Shown in pieces: positions 1 to 11,900 of a stretch of 64,000 nt of DNA (position 1 is its first letter; each line of letters opens with the position of its first letter). The stretch spans positions 271,256-335,255 of the forward strand of contig NW_019773959.1 in assembly GCF_001039355.2 (NCBI RefSeq). Direction: 5' to 3'. The DNA is from Lingula anatina. Lineage: Eukaryota; Brachiopoda; Lingulata; Lingulida; Lingulidae. The notes under the pieces were generated by a model that had not been told where the DNA came from, did not search any database, and saw only the letters and a list, made by a program, of their open reading frames with translations. Position numbers and translations under genes: made by a program.

Positions 1-34
1 TTTTTATATCCCTACAGAGTATAATGATACTTAC

Positions 35-676
35 CAATACCCTGGTGATAAGCATAGTTACTTGCACCGTCTCATCACTGGAGTTTCTACTCAATGCCCA
101 CACCACTGCAGATCCAAGGAGTGTTGCAGCTACCATGTGGCAAAGTAAAACATGACCAGAGTCTATAACAAGATCTGCCTAAGTAAAAAAGAAAAAAAGA
201 AAAAAAAAGGTAAAAATTGGAAGGTGAATAACATGTTTTATATAAAATGAATACACTTTTTCCTTCGCTGTGTCTGGCTAAAAAATTTTTAAAAATTAAA
301 AAAAAAATAATAATAATAATAACAGTACATACCCGGTATGTACTGTATCATCAAGTTATCAATACAGAACATTTATTAACATGCAAAACATTGTCTGCAT
401 ATGTACTGCAGTACACATAATTCTTCATTTATTCTTTTCATCTGGGCAGAATAATTTGTAACATACCAGTATAAATGATAGCTGAAGTTATTGGTAATTT
501 CCCCGAAGTACAAAACTTACCTGCAAAGGCAAAATGCTCTTTGGGAAGAAAAACCACACTCCAAAGACGATCGTTGAAATCATGTCTATCAGCATCCATG
601 CTCGTCTTCCTGACACAATCGCAACAAAGAATGTGAAAATAAAGGACCCTGTGCAGACATAGTCTTCCGTCTCCAT
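35..676 (-). CDS. Multi-pass membrane protein, 5' part (two exons, continues off left edge)
   Basis: Two coding exons are visible on the minus strand. Exon 1 (676 down to 521) opens with ATG and ends in a consensus GTAAGT donor. Exon 2 (178 down to 35) has a pyrimidine-rich AG acceptor and a GTAAGT donor. Both are phase 0 and together give 100 residues. Hydrophobic segments lie at about residues 8-22, 27-44 and 61-83, so this is a small polytopic membrane protein. There is no clear cleaved signal peptide. I do not recognise the family. The start was chosen because it is the first ATG in a frame that splices cleanly into exon 2. The gene is divergent from the ankyrin gene, and a CRE-like site lies between them. 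Confidence 0.6.
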
Positions 677-822
677 ATCTCCCTGTCCTCCAACAACAAG
701 GGATTACCTGCCTTCTCAGTTTTAACGTCCGTCAAACGTCCGTCTGCAGCATGGAAGTCTGCAAAAGCTGTGTGACCGGCCTCTCTCTGATTTGACCTAT
801 TTACTATTTAGATTTATAGGGG

Positions 823-830
823 TGACGTCA
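823..830. promoter_or_regulatory. Palindromic CRE-like site TGACGTCA in a divergent promoter
   Basis: A perfect TGACGTCA lies between the minus-strand membrane-protein gene (start 676) and the plus-strand ankyrin gene. This is the classical CREB/ATF consensus. Its position in a short intergenic gap suggests a shared promoter element; binding is inferred only. Confidence 0.4.
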
Positions 831-1092
831 TTTGTGGGATTCCCTTTGGGGAACCCCCAGGTGCGTGAATGTAAATGGGATCTCAAATTAAAGTGGTTAA
901 AAGCTAGCACTGTAACGTCAGTGTCAAGATGTTTTTGAACATCGTGCTTATGTTATATAAATATATATTTTAGTGAGTGAAATAATGCTAAATTTTGTCA
1001 GATGAATTTTTCATTTTTTTTTTCAAAATGTGGCTCGACATTATTTTCTTTACAACAAAGGCAGTGTCAATGTTTTAAAACACATTGCAGGA

Positions 1093-2154
1093 TGGATTTA
1101 CTGCTTTGCACATGGCCAGCAAATACAACCACCCAGAAGTTGCTAAAACACTTGTCCCAGCGGTGCAACACAAATATACAGTGCTCGGTAAGTAATGTAA
1201 GGTTCTTTTTACCTATTAATATGCTTTAAGTGAAATTAATCAGTTGTACAACAGAGGATGAAAATTATGAAGACATGGTACTTAACTGTGACACACATTC
1301 TTTAAAGAACATTTTTTGTGTTTTCAGTTTGGCTGGACAGCCATACATTATGCAGCTATCAACAGCCACTTGGATGTGGTGACAGCCTTGCTCTCAGCAG
1401 GATGTGACATTGAAATAACTGACAATGTATGTTACTCTGGTTTACTAAGAAATAAGTCAATTGGGGGGGTTCTAGAAGTCTCCTTTTGCAAAAAAAAAAA
1501 AAAAAAAAAATTGCTCAAATAACGTGCTAAAATTCCTATGGCTGTCATTGATAATTAGTTTTTATGGTAATAACTGACATTTCTTCTGATCAAATATTCC
1601 AGGATGGTCACAGGGCTGGGGACTTGGCTACAAACATGGAGATCAGAACTTTGTTGCTTGGAGATGAAGCCATGGAAATAATTAAACTGAAGCAAGCTGC
1701 AAATCTAGAGGCCAGAATAACCATAGCTAAAACCGAAGAGAAAAACAAAGCCAAAACATCAGTTCAGTCCAAGTCTGGCAAAACATCTAAAAAAGGAAGT
1801 AATGTTGCAATGAATACTAAAAAGGCTGGCAAAATTCCAAATGATAAAAAAGATGACAGCAAAGGTGATAAATCATCATCTGATCCCCAGTTATTGGTAG
1901 AATTCTTACAAAAGTGTATGGCAGCCATGGAAGAATTAGAACCCACAGACCAAGTTCATTTTCAAATGCAAGTGCTAGAACTTTTGGATATAGAAAAAAT
2001 GGACGACTCCCAGGAGAAAAGTGCAAAATTGGTTGACAACCTTGAAAATGTGGAGAAATATCTGGACATGAGATTCTGTGGAGAAGAAATGCCACCAATG
2101 ATAACTGACTGCTACAATATGATTGACCTTATGAAGACAATGTTTCAAGGATGA
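1093..2154 (+). CDS. Ankyrin-repeat protein, C-terminal exons
   Basis: Three plus-strand exons are visible. The first (about 1093-1190) encodes an ankyrin repeat beginning DGFTALHMASKYNHPEVAK. The second (about 1327-1425) encodes FGWTAIHYAAINSHLDVV and ends phase 0 at a GTATGT donor. The third (1604-2154) begins DGHRAGDLATN and runs to a stop. It encodes a Lys/Ser-rich linker and an acidic, helical C-terminal tail of about 180 residues with no recognised domain. An AATAAA lies at 2281. No first exon with a start codon was found upstream. The splice phase between exons 1 and 2 does not match if the consensus G|GTAAGT donor and the TTTTCAG acceptor are used. An upstream acceptor in TTTAAAG (near 1309) would restore the frame. 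This may be an intact gene with an unseen first exon, or a decaying copy. Confidence 0.6.
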
Positions 2155-2280
2155 GACAGAAGTAAAACATACTTCAACCAAGTGTGTGTCATGTTTTGGG
2201 AAAATGGAGCTTATATTTTTTGGTCTCCAAATTTCAGGTGCTGTAAAATTAACTAGTTTTTGCTTTTTGTAAGGGTAAAC

Positions 2281-2286
2281 AATAAA
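2281..2286 (+). terminator. Polyadenylation signal of the ankyrin gene
   Basis: AATAAA lies about 127 bp after the ankyrin stop codon on the plus strand. It sits about 40 bp from the oppositely oriented WARS2 signal, so the two 3' ends converge tightly. Confidence 0.6.
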
Positions 2287-2322
2287 ATTGCATTTCAGTT
2301 AAATGTTTTTACCAAAGACAGT

Positions 2323-2328
2323 TTTATT
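2323..2328 (-). terminator. Polyadenylation signal of WARS2
   Basis: TTTATT on the plus strand reads AATAAA on the minus strand, about 72 bp beyond the WARS2 stop. Confidence 0.6.
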
Positions 2329-2399
2329 TTTCCCTTATAAAAATGAGCAAAGCCAATGGCAGATTCAAACATACGACATATTCAAAGTAAAACAGTTAA

Positions 2400-5300
2400 T
2401 CATTTGAACCCCATTAGCTTTCTAATTTGCATCCAGTTCTCCTGAGCTATATCACCAGCTCTCTCTGCACCTCTATCCAGTATTTGTTGTACATATTCAG
2501 GCTGCTCCCTAAGTCTTAGTACTTTTTCCCTTATAGGGGTTAAATACTGAGTCACAATATCTGCAACTTCAGATTTATATCCCACAGTATTTTTGAGCTT
2601 GTTCTGTTCTGTTATCTCATCACTGGAGAGGCCTGTGAATGCAGCATGAATGTCCATTAAATTAGAAATTCCAGGTCTATTATCTGGATCATAGAATATT
2701 TCTGGGGTGAAGTCTGTGACAGCTTTCTTAATCTTGCCCCTAATGACTTCAGGAGAGTCTGTGAGGTCAATGCGACTTTTAACATCAATTTCAGATTTGC
2801 TCATCTTGCTGGTGGGTGTTCGTAAACTCTTGATCCTTGCAGATTCTTTTAGAAAAAAATAAAATAAAAAGAGAATTCAGTGTCATATTCATATGAGCCA
2901 AAGCAAAAATAACATGCAAAAATTTTAACTGACCTATCTTAAGATATTTGTTTTTATTAATTTTAAAAATCTATCTTAAACATTTTGACATGCATTTTTA
3001 CATAATATAAATTGACAACCATGCAGCGTTTTCATATTCAGCAATTGGATTTAAGGTTATACACCAAGAATTTTGAAAATAATTTATTTTGCTATTACTT
3101 GGAATGACTGCTGATGCCTTTGGAAAAAATTCTCCAAAACGATAGTTAAATATTCTTGCTAAATCTTGTGCCAATTCTACATGTGGTATCTGGTCTTCAC
3201 CAACTGGCACCTCTGTTCCTCTGAAACAATAGTGAAAACATACAATTATAACCATATGTAACTGCCTGGTTCATATAAATGAGATGATGGGGCCATTCAG
3301 AATAAATGTTCAGAGTACTAAATGATCCGCCAACTAAATATGGCAGACCACACTTCAACAGCGATGCTGCTGATTCCCGATGGCCTCCCTGCCTCCTCAC
3401 ACGCCTTTAAACGAATTAAGTCTTGGCTCCAAGGTTTAATTTCAAGGCCCCTGCAGCGATGGCGCATGTGGAGGCAGGGAGACCATTATGGAATTAGCAG
3501 CATCGTTTTTGATGTGGAGTCGGCTGTATTTAGTTGGTGGATCAGTTAGTAATCAGATCATCCATTCTGAATGGCCCCAACATGGATTAAATGTTTCATT
3601 GAGCAGAATACATAGTAGAGTATTTAAAAATAACTTTTTAGGTTTAGAAAAATTGTTTCAAAGTCTCTCACTGATGCACCATAATGATATTAAGTTAACA
3701 AAAAGGCAATCTGTTCAACAATCATAATACTACATATGTCGAATAAAAGTGTAGAATCATATAACTGATGTTAACCCATTTCTTACTTATAAAGAAGTAT
3801 ATCTGCTGCCTGTAGGATTGGATATGTCATAAGACCAACATTAATATCTTTAGCATATTTTTCTGACTTTTCCTGCAAAAATAGATTGATAATGTTTAAA
3901 AACTTGGAAAAAATGAATAAAAAATTACTAAATTAGTAAAATATTCTCAACCATGAAACCAAATAAGACCTCTGACAATGTGCCATGACACCTAACAAAA
4001 ACAAAGGTTTAACCTTACAGAATTAGAAGTTTCATCCCCGACAAAAATTTGGAATATTAAAAATCTCACCTTCCACTGTGGGAGAGACTGTATTCTTGGC
4101 AAAGTTGTCAAACAAGTAAAAGCCCAGCATAGCTCTGAATGTTGTGGCACCTATAATAAACTGCTACTGATGTGCAAATATGCCAGGATGGCATAGTTGA
4201 AATAAATTTTTAAAAAATATTTTTATGTCAGTATTCAGATAAAGAAATTAGGTGAGATGACAGACTTATGTAACTTAACCTATATAGCTTCAAAACAACT
4301 CCTCTAATACAAAATGCATCATATCAGTTATTTTTGTAAAAGCAGTCAATATTGACAGTACAATCTTCATCAGAATCAGTTTCAAAATCTGTAACTTCTT
4401 TTTTATAATTAATTTACAATTTCCATTTACACTTACATCTGACTGTTGGAATAGAATGGCCTTGTCAGGATCAATTCCACATGCCAACAAACAGGCCGCA
4501 GTATCAAAAATACTCTGCCTAAAGATTAAAAATAATATGAATAATTTTTTAGCCATAGACATAGCATGACAGTAGAACTAAAAGGCTTCTAAAGTTTATT
4601 TTCATATCAGGGGCGGATCCAGAGATATTTTCTGACAGTCTTCCAAATTAACTTAGTTGATCCATCTTCCATTTTTGACCGTCTTCCGACAGAAAAAATT
4701 AGATACCCGTCAATGTTATCTTAAAATTTTGACCGTCTTCCAGAAGACCCAGAAGACGGCCTAAATCCACCCCTGCATATCACAATGTACATAAAATCCA
4801 AAAACCTGCCAGCATGACAATAAAGCTTAAGGGTTTAAAAAAAATTACATATATTAATAATAATGCTATGAAGTTGTGCCCTACAAGTCATTTTAAATTG
4901 TTTGATAAAAAGAATAGTTTATCGACATGCATGGAATTACAGTATATGTTAAATACATTTGTAATGCATCTACCTCAATGCATTGGGATTCTGTGGCAGT
5001 GTTACTGAATGCAAATCTACAATACAAAATAACACTCTTTGGTGTGTATTCTGCATGTGAACCCAGTTTTTTATTGCACCAAGATAATTCCCAATGTGAG
5101 GAATCCCAGTTGGCTGGATACCAGAGAACACTGTTGGAGGGCATTTGGCAAATATACCCTGAAAAAAGAATGTAAAAACCAATCGATGAATGATGAAGGC
5201 AACCAGAGATTAAACTGGGTACTACAGAAAAGACACAGCTGTCCAAGTACTAACTTACCAAATCATGTAGCGTTTTTGTCCCCCCCCCCCCCCCCAGTTT

Positions 5301-5695
5301 TCAAAAGCATGAAAAGTTAAAAAAAAAATAGGGGGAAATAAAATGTGAGTATAGATCTAACCTAAAACGTTTTCAGTTTATGACATATGTTCAAGTGAAC
5401 ATGTGACAACATTATCAGATCTGATCTAAGATGTTCTCTAACTGTTTTTCAAAAATGATTCATATATACGAGAGAGAGAGAGAGAGAGAGAGAGAATTGG
5501 GGGGGGGGGGGAGAGCGCGAGTGAAGAGAGGGGTTTGACAAAGCAACACGGCCAAGAGACATTTCATACCTTTGGCTTCTTTTTAATCTTTGTCTCCGCA
5601 TACGTTCTCTTAGCAGTTGATAAATGAGTCAAGCTGCATTGCTTCGATAAACGCATTGCAGTTCGGAATCCACGTCTTGTGCTGGGTAGCGCCAT
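2400..5695 (-). CDS. WARS2: Mitochondrial tryptophanyl-tRNA synthetase, complete (7 exons, 375 aa)
   Basis: Charges mitochondrial tRNA-Trp with tryptophan (class I aminoacyl-tRNA synthetase, matrix). Exons on the minus strand are 5695-5570, 5158-4974, 4518-4437, 4150-4070, 3872-3787, 3220-3099 and 2845-2400. All junctions are GT-AG and in phase, giving 375 residues, close to the vertebrate protein. The first 42 residues are rich in Arg, Ser, Thr and Lys, as expected for a mitochondrial targeting peptide. The HIGH-type motif is PHIGN (residues 62-66) in [19 protein letters not shown]. The tryptophan-binding region includes [16 protein letters not shown], and PVGEDQIPH follows. The KMSKS loop is intact at residues 241-245. 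Nothing essential is missing. It is head-to-head with ZFC3H1. Two inverted-repeat elements sit in its introns. Confidence 0.96.
3289..3578. mobile_element. Fold-back MITE with about 115-bp imperfect inverted arms
   Basis: The left arm starts GGGGCCATTCAGAATAAATG and the right arm ends with its near reverse complement, CATTCTGAATGGCCCC. Similarity continues inward through the CCAACTAAATA and GATGCTGCT segments to the CTCCCTGCCTCC segment. The element has no coding capacity and lies in a WARS2 intron. No clear target-site duplication was seen. Confidence 0.7.
4608..4775. mobile_element. CAGGGG-ended MITE, copy 1, with CATAT target duplication
   Basis: A 168-bp element begins CAGGGGCGGATCC and ends GGATTT-like on the reverse strand (AAATCCACCCCTG). 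CATAT is present on both sides (4603-4607 and 4776-4780). Internal GTCTTCC motifs recur. A related copy lies at 43238-43396. It is in a WARS2 intron. Confidence 0.75.
5280..5295. repeat. Poly-C tract
   Basis: A run of about 16 C in WARS2 intron 1. Confidence 0.9.
5470..5495. repeat. (GA)n microsatellite
   Basis: About 13 GA dinucleotides, followed by a short G run, in WARS2 intron 1. Confidence 0.9.
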
Positions 5696-5916
5696 ATTAG
5701 CCCATGAAAAGCCTTGGTAGGTTTCTTGGTTTGATAAGTGGTTCGATATGGGTTTGATACTGATTCTCAAATAACTTTGTACTTGCAAAATGGGATGTGC
5801 AATTTTCATGTAACTTATATTTGGTGGATACTCATTATACTAACAGAATTAACGTTAATCGAGATACGAACATACTTAGCGTCTCTTGTAAGCCGCCTGG
5901 CGGTGTTAAACAGCGC
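5696..5916. promoter_or_regulatory. Bidirectional promoter region between WARS2 and ZFC3H1
   Basis: Only about 220 bp separate the two divergent start codons (5695 minus, 5917 plus), and both are housekeeping-type genes. No TATA box could be assigned. The shared-promoter role is inferred from geometry. Confidence 0.5.
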
Positions 5917-8900
5917 ATGAGGTCGCCATCTTCTTCTAGGAGCAGTATTGAAGAAATTAAAAAATGCTATTATATGATAAATTATAAAGAAAAAGAGGGA
6001 TATATGGAAGTGGAAGAAGATGTAAGTGGGCGCGAGGAAGGAGAATTATCAGACGATGGAGAAATAAAAGGAGATTCTGAAGAAGAGGGCGAAGCAAAAG
6101 ATGACCCAAATCAAGAAGTGAACATTCCAGGACTTGACCTAGTGAACAGACCCGAAGACGCCGTAGATATCCCAGGCTTAGACCTGGTGAATAAACGAAC
6201 GCCTACGAGGTCGAGAACCAGGCAGGCCAGCAGCAGAATACTTGAAAAATACCGTCATGGAAAAAACTCTAAAACAACTCCCCGTCAACAATCTCGAAGG
6301 CCAGTATCCCCTCCCTCGCTTCCATCTCCGTCCAGCCATTTCTGGGCCAGACCCCCTGTGAGTAGGTCACTATCCCCAACATTTCATGGTCCCATTAATC
6401 ATCACAATGAACCCCATCATCAGCCCCCCTCCCGCATACCCCACCGCCCCCCTCACTATTCATCCCCGCCAAGGTACCACCCCTGGGGAATGGAGAGAGA
6501 CCCCATGGCAGCAGCTCAAGACTGGAGGAGAAATTCTGGTTCAAGAGACACCAATAGGCGTATCTTTTAATGAAGACATTATTGGGGTGCTTTTTGCAAC
6601 GAGTATGATAGTTTGGAGAATTTTTTCTGTAACATTAAATTATTAATTCGACATAACATTGTGTTAAGAATGTAATCTTATACGAAGCCTACTCTTTGGA
6701 ATCCATTGGTGTTGAAAGATTTAAATGTTACAATAATATAAATATGTTTTTAACCTTTAAATCTCCAAGGCATTGTCAGGGTATGATATTCTGTTTAACC
6801 ACGCAAGTGTCAAAGTCTGAAGGGTTCTAATGGAACACAGATTAACTTAAGTTGTCTCTTTTAATGTATGGCACACTTGTTTTGACAAAGTTAAATTGAG
6901 GCTTCATTCCATGTACAACACATTTGGTACAGTAGTGGCTATCTATATTCTGATTTATCTGTGTTCTGTGTTTGGTCTGTTGTTCACCCTATAACTGCTT
7001 AACTGTTTTTTTTTCTTTCACATTTTACTGAGTAGAATTGTTTGATAAAAACGAAGGTAACTTTTTAAAAAATTGGCATCATTAGGTAATTTTTTTTTTT
7101 TGCCTTTTTTTGCATGCATTATGGCAATGTTTATCCCTCAAGTGCCAAAGATATGTTTATTTTACTTAAAATTTGACATGACTGCTGATGCCTAAATTAA
7201 AAATTTGCTTCAGTGTCTTCATTTGTTAAATATTTTCAAAAACCATCATTATTCCGATCAGATTATTTTTACCAAAGATTGCTATTGGAATCTTCTGGTT
7301 GACATTAAATTGGAGCAATTACGCTCGTATAATAACTTCTCTATTAAATGTCTGTATAGTTGTCAGCTTTCCTACTTAGTTTTTCTGGCATGAGAAACGT
7401 GAGTTTGTAATTATCACCAGACATTTTTGTGATTATTCCTCAACTGTCACAGCTGTTAGAGAAAGGCATCGTAGTAATGGGCGTCAATCCAAACCAAGAC
7501 CAACATCTGGAGATAAACCCATAGATAAAAGTGATGGAGATTATAATGAACTGCTTCTGAGGTATAAATTGGTTCAAAAACAACTGGATGTATTAAGGAA
7601 GGAAGATGAGCAGGCATCAAAATTGCTTGGTGGAGAAGATACAGGATCAAAAAAGAGAGAAATAGATGAACTTGGTAAGATCAATTTTAACCAGTTTGAA
7701 CATAATGTGGTGTTATGGTAGATTAAGTAGGACGGTTTTGTCAGATGTTCAGGGTCAACATTTTGATTTGTTACTTGTACATTTAAGTGGCTTTTAAATT
7801 TAATAGTTAACATAATATGAATGATACAGGAGTGAATTTTTAATTTGCAGACACAGTTACGTCTACTGCACATACTGAAAATGGGCAACCAGGGAGTGAA
7901 GACCAAACTCCAGACCCTGGAGCCAAGGTAGTATGAACATGTGTAAGGCAGTACTGGGTGACACAGTTACTGGTGAATCAAGTAAAGGTTGAAAAAAAAA
8001 TTGCCTAATTGGGCTGGGCAAATGTAGAACGGTACACCAGGACAATTTTGCTGTAAAATGTAGGGCACAAGAATGGAAAAATTGCTTGGGTTTTGTCCAG
8101 TTTCACTGCTTGTATTGTTATGGGGGAGGGAAAAAGGAGCATCTTCATAGGGTAATATATGGCACTGAACAGGTTGAGATAAAAGTGTATTATTTTAAAC
8201 ATTGTGGAAAGGAATGCCTTTTTTTTTTTTTAATGTGAACACTGATAAGTTTTATATATCCTGGAATTGGAATTGAAAACTATGAATTGCAAATATTTTC
8301 AAATTGTCTATTTTCAGCTAAAGTCTGAAGAGGAAGATGTTGATGAGCTTGAATTAAGACTACTTGCACTAGCATCAGCAGCCAAAAATTTAGATAAAAA
8401 GCCTGTTCTCCAAAAGAAAGCAGAAGATGAACCACAGAAATCTCAAGACCAAAAGCAGCCAAGGAGGGGGAGGCAAGAAGCACTTAGAAAACCTGAACCT
8501 TACAGAAGACAGGATGTGCATAGAAAACAAAGTAACAGAAGAGGTAAATATCATTGACATAAGTGTTTCTAGAATTTTGGTCTTGCATTCAAATTCATGG
8601 CTGTTGCATAGTTGATTTTGCATGTTTTGAATTGTACATATAACCTGTCAGTAATCAGGAGAAAGAAGATCTTTTTGTCTGTTCATTTGTAGATTCTCTT
8701 GTAGTTCCTCCAAGAAGGCTGAATTCAATGTTGATAAAAGGTGGTCCAATTATAATATGAAATAACAAGCAGATGAAATATGGAATATTTTTGACATATC
8801 TTATCTTGCTAAAGGTCCCTCTCGACGATATGCCAGACAGTCCTTGGAGAGAACAAAAAGACCAACGCGCAGGTCATCTGAACGAGAAAGACAAAAAGAA

Positions 8901-11900
8901 TGGGAGAGGCAAAGAGAAAGAGGAGAGCATAGATTTGATGACCAATCAGAACGCCCTCGTTTGATTGCCTCGGTCCTGTCAATTGATGACCCAGAGGAGC
9001 AGTACAGAAGATTCATGAAGATGGTTGCAAATGACAGGAACACAACAACAAGTGGTAACTCCAGGAGTCAGAGCAAGGTATTAATATGTTTGTTTGCCTC
9101 ATTCCTAAAACTTCTATGGGTTCATTTTGCTCTATAAGTTTGAGAGCTATTGGTTCATTTTGCTCTTTAAGTTTGTGAAAGTTTGACAACTAATTGTTTT
9201 GTCTGTCCTTATTTGAGAACATTACGTAGATCTTTGTCTTCATTCAGAGTGGCTGTGGTTATTATGTTCAGCTTTAACAACTTTTTGGGGACAGAAAGAC
9301 ACTAAGTGCTTTGCTCTGTTGTATTGTGCACATCCATTATATGAATAATGCTCAGTTCTAAGTTGTAATGTTTCAGTCTCCGAGACACCAAGGAGTGAGC
9401 AGTGATAGGACTGGAGATTGGTCACATGACCCAAGAGAAGCGGAAAACGATGCTCCTCTAGTACTACTGGACAATTATGAAGAGGTGGAAATGGAAATAG
9501 ACAGTAATGAAGGCTCGCCAGGTACTTCTTAAAAAGTCCTTGGAAGTTGGCACATTCCTTTGCTATAACATATTTTGTGATGGATATAGACTACAACGTA
9601 TTTTGTGATAGATATAAACTGCAGATAATATTTAATTTAGTGGATTTTGGTGAAAGAGTTGTTTTGAATTTTAAAAAGTTTAATTTAACGGAAGCATCTA
9701 ATATGTTTTTAAGTTTCTTTTCATCTTTAGCCATTTTTACCGAAGATTTGGGTCCTCAATTTGGTTTTGAAGATTTGTACCTACCGGTAGGTATTCTTCT
9801 CTGGGGTAGCGCTAGCAATTTTTTTCACTTAGCCAAATTATCACTTTTTTGTCAATTTGTTATCCAAATGGTGTTAATTTGACTAAAATGAGTCAAATCA
9901 AGCCCTTTTTGTTTAGCCAATTTAAGTAAGTTTTAGCATTTGGCTAAATTGGCGAGTGTTAGCGCTACCCCAGCTTCTACTATGTACATTTTTTAAATTA
10001 AATTTTTGTGTTCTCGCAAAATATATCATATCTACTCAGCAAACTCTGAATATGTAGCACACAGTTACCAGCACCCTCATAGAATACTGGAAACAACTAT
10101 ATTAACTTGATTTGATTCAGATGGAAGCTCCGCTACCATCAGGAGGTGCTGGTACAGTTTATCCCCCTCCACCGCCCCCACCACCTGAGGAACCACCCCC
10201 TCTGCCTGAGGAGGACCCAGAAGAAGATGAAGAGGAGGCAGAACTCAGAGCAATGTTGTTACAGGGTATTATAAATAAGAGGAAACAAGTGGACAGGCCA
10301 GAGCCAGAGGTGTGTGGATGCTGGTAGACATGTTTGTAAAAATGAAGTCAACTCTTTACTATAAACACTTTGTATCAGTTTTGTATTCGCTAATCTGTGA
10401 TTTGTATTTTTTGATATTCGCCTGTGATTAACATAAGTATTATTGATATTGCAAATATATTTCTGTTGTAGCAAATGTCAGAACCCAGCAGCAGAAATGA
10501 GTCCCCTGTACCAGTTCTCCACAAACCTAAGTACCCACCCAGGCCAAAGCGCGTCATGCATAAGGTAACAATACAGTTTTGTATGTTAAGCAAATGTAAT
10601 GAAGTATGTCAAACTGGAGCAAGATGAAAATGAAACTCTTGATCAAGGTGGAGTTAGAAAGCATGAGCTAAAGTGAAAGTATGAAATGTTGCTTGTGTTA
10701 CTTTTAACATCAAAATGTTCAGCTGTTAACATTTGATTGTTTTGAGTTGAATATGCGTAGAAAAAAAAGAAGCTGTGGTGAACTACCAGAGCTTGTCATG
10801 CATGACCAGCACGTACAGAAACTTCTGAAATGATGTAAATGTTGATACAGAGATTGGTTACAATACATCAACAGTTGAAACAGATGTCAGATACATATTC
10901 TACTATGGTTTACTTTTATTTTAGCCTTTAGTGATCAACTTGGGCGGAGACTCCAGTGATAGTGAGCATGAAGACAAGGGAGCTACAAACCTGCTGGGAG
11001 GCCTGGATTTCTTCCTCAAACAAGCAAGACAATCCGTAGAGGCAAGCACTTTGAAAAAAATGAACTAAATGAAATACTTTTGAGACATTTTATAAACAGA
11101 TGTCCTTTGTTATATTGATGATGGAAGTGTTCTTTTTGTACAGTGCTTCAATTTTTCTTTGGCAGTGGGCAACTGATGCTTGCCATGCCAACAGGTTAGC
11201 AGAAAATCAAATAAATGATATTTCTCATTATTCGTTTATTGCAGACTCCAAAACCAGCAGCACAACAAAAGCATAGCCCCACTACTCCCGAAGCTATGGT
11301 TGGGATGCCAGAGGACAAGAAGAGGGAATATAAGGAACTAAAGGAAAAGCTGATTAAAAAAGAAAAAGAGAAACTTTCACAAACCTCCAAGTTAAACCAA
11401 GAATCAGGAATTTCCAAAGCTTCTAATGATGGTGCTGCAAAACAAAATGTCAAAAAATTAGAGGTGTCACAAACTGATGCAGTTTCTGTGAAAGCTGTTC
11501 CAACACTAGATGGTGTTGCTAATCCCGAGGCAAGAGAAGCCAGTGTTAGATCTGATGAATTAGAAGGACTGGAAGTGAAATACCAAAAATGCTCTGAGAA
11601 GATAGTAATACAGAGGTGAGCATGAATGCAATAATTAGAAGTGTATTTTTAAACAAAAATAATAAACCAAATTGCATATTTAAAAGTGGCTGTGTTTTCC
11701 AAAACCCTGTGTATCATAAAATTGAGATTGATTTAAAAGCACGGTGGTACTAAAAGTTAACATGGCACTATAAAGTGGCATTGTATCCTTGCAGTAGGTA
11801 CAATGTTTCATTTTAGTGCTACATCAAAATGTTGTTCTTCAAGCCCATGCACTGTTATGTTATCATTTAGTTGTTATTTGAAGACGACAAACATTGTATG

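Noticed and set aside
1817-2181. Minus-strand frames opposite the ankyrin C-terminal exon
   Set aside because: Shadow frames of a well-supported plus-strand coding exon that ends in a stop and AATAAA.
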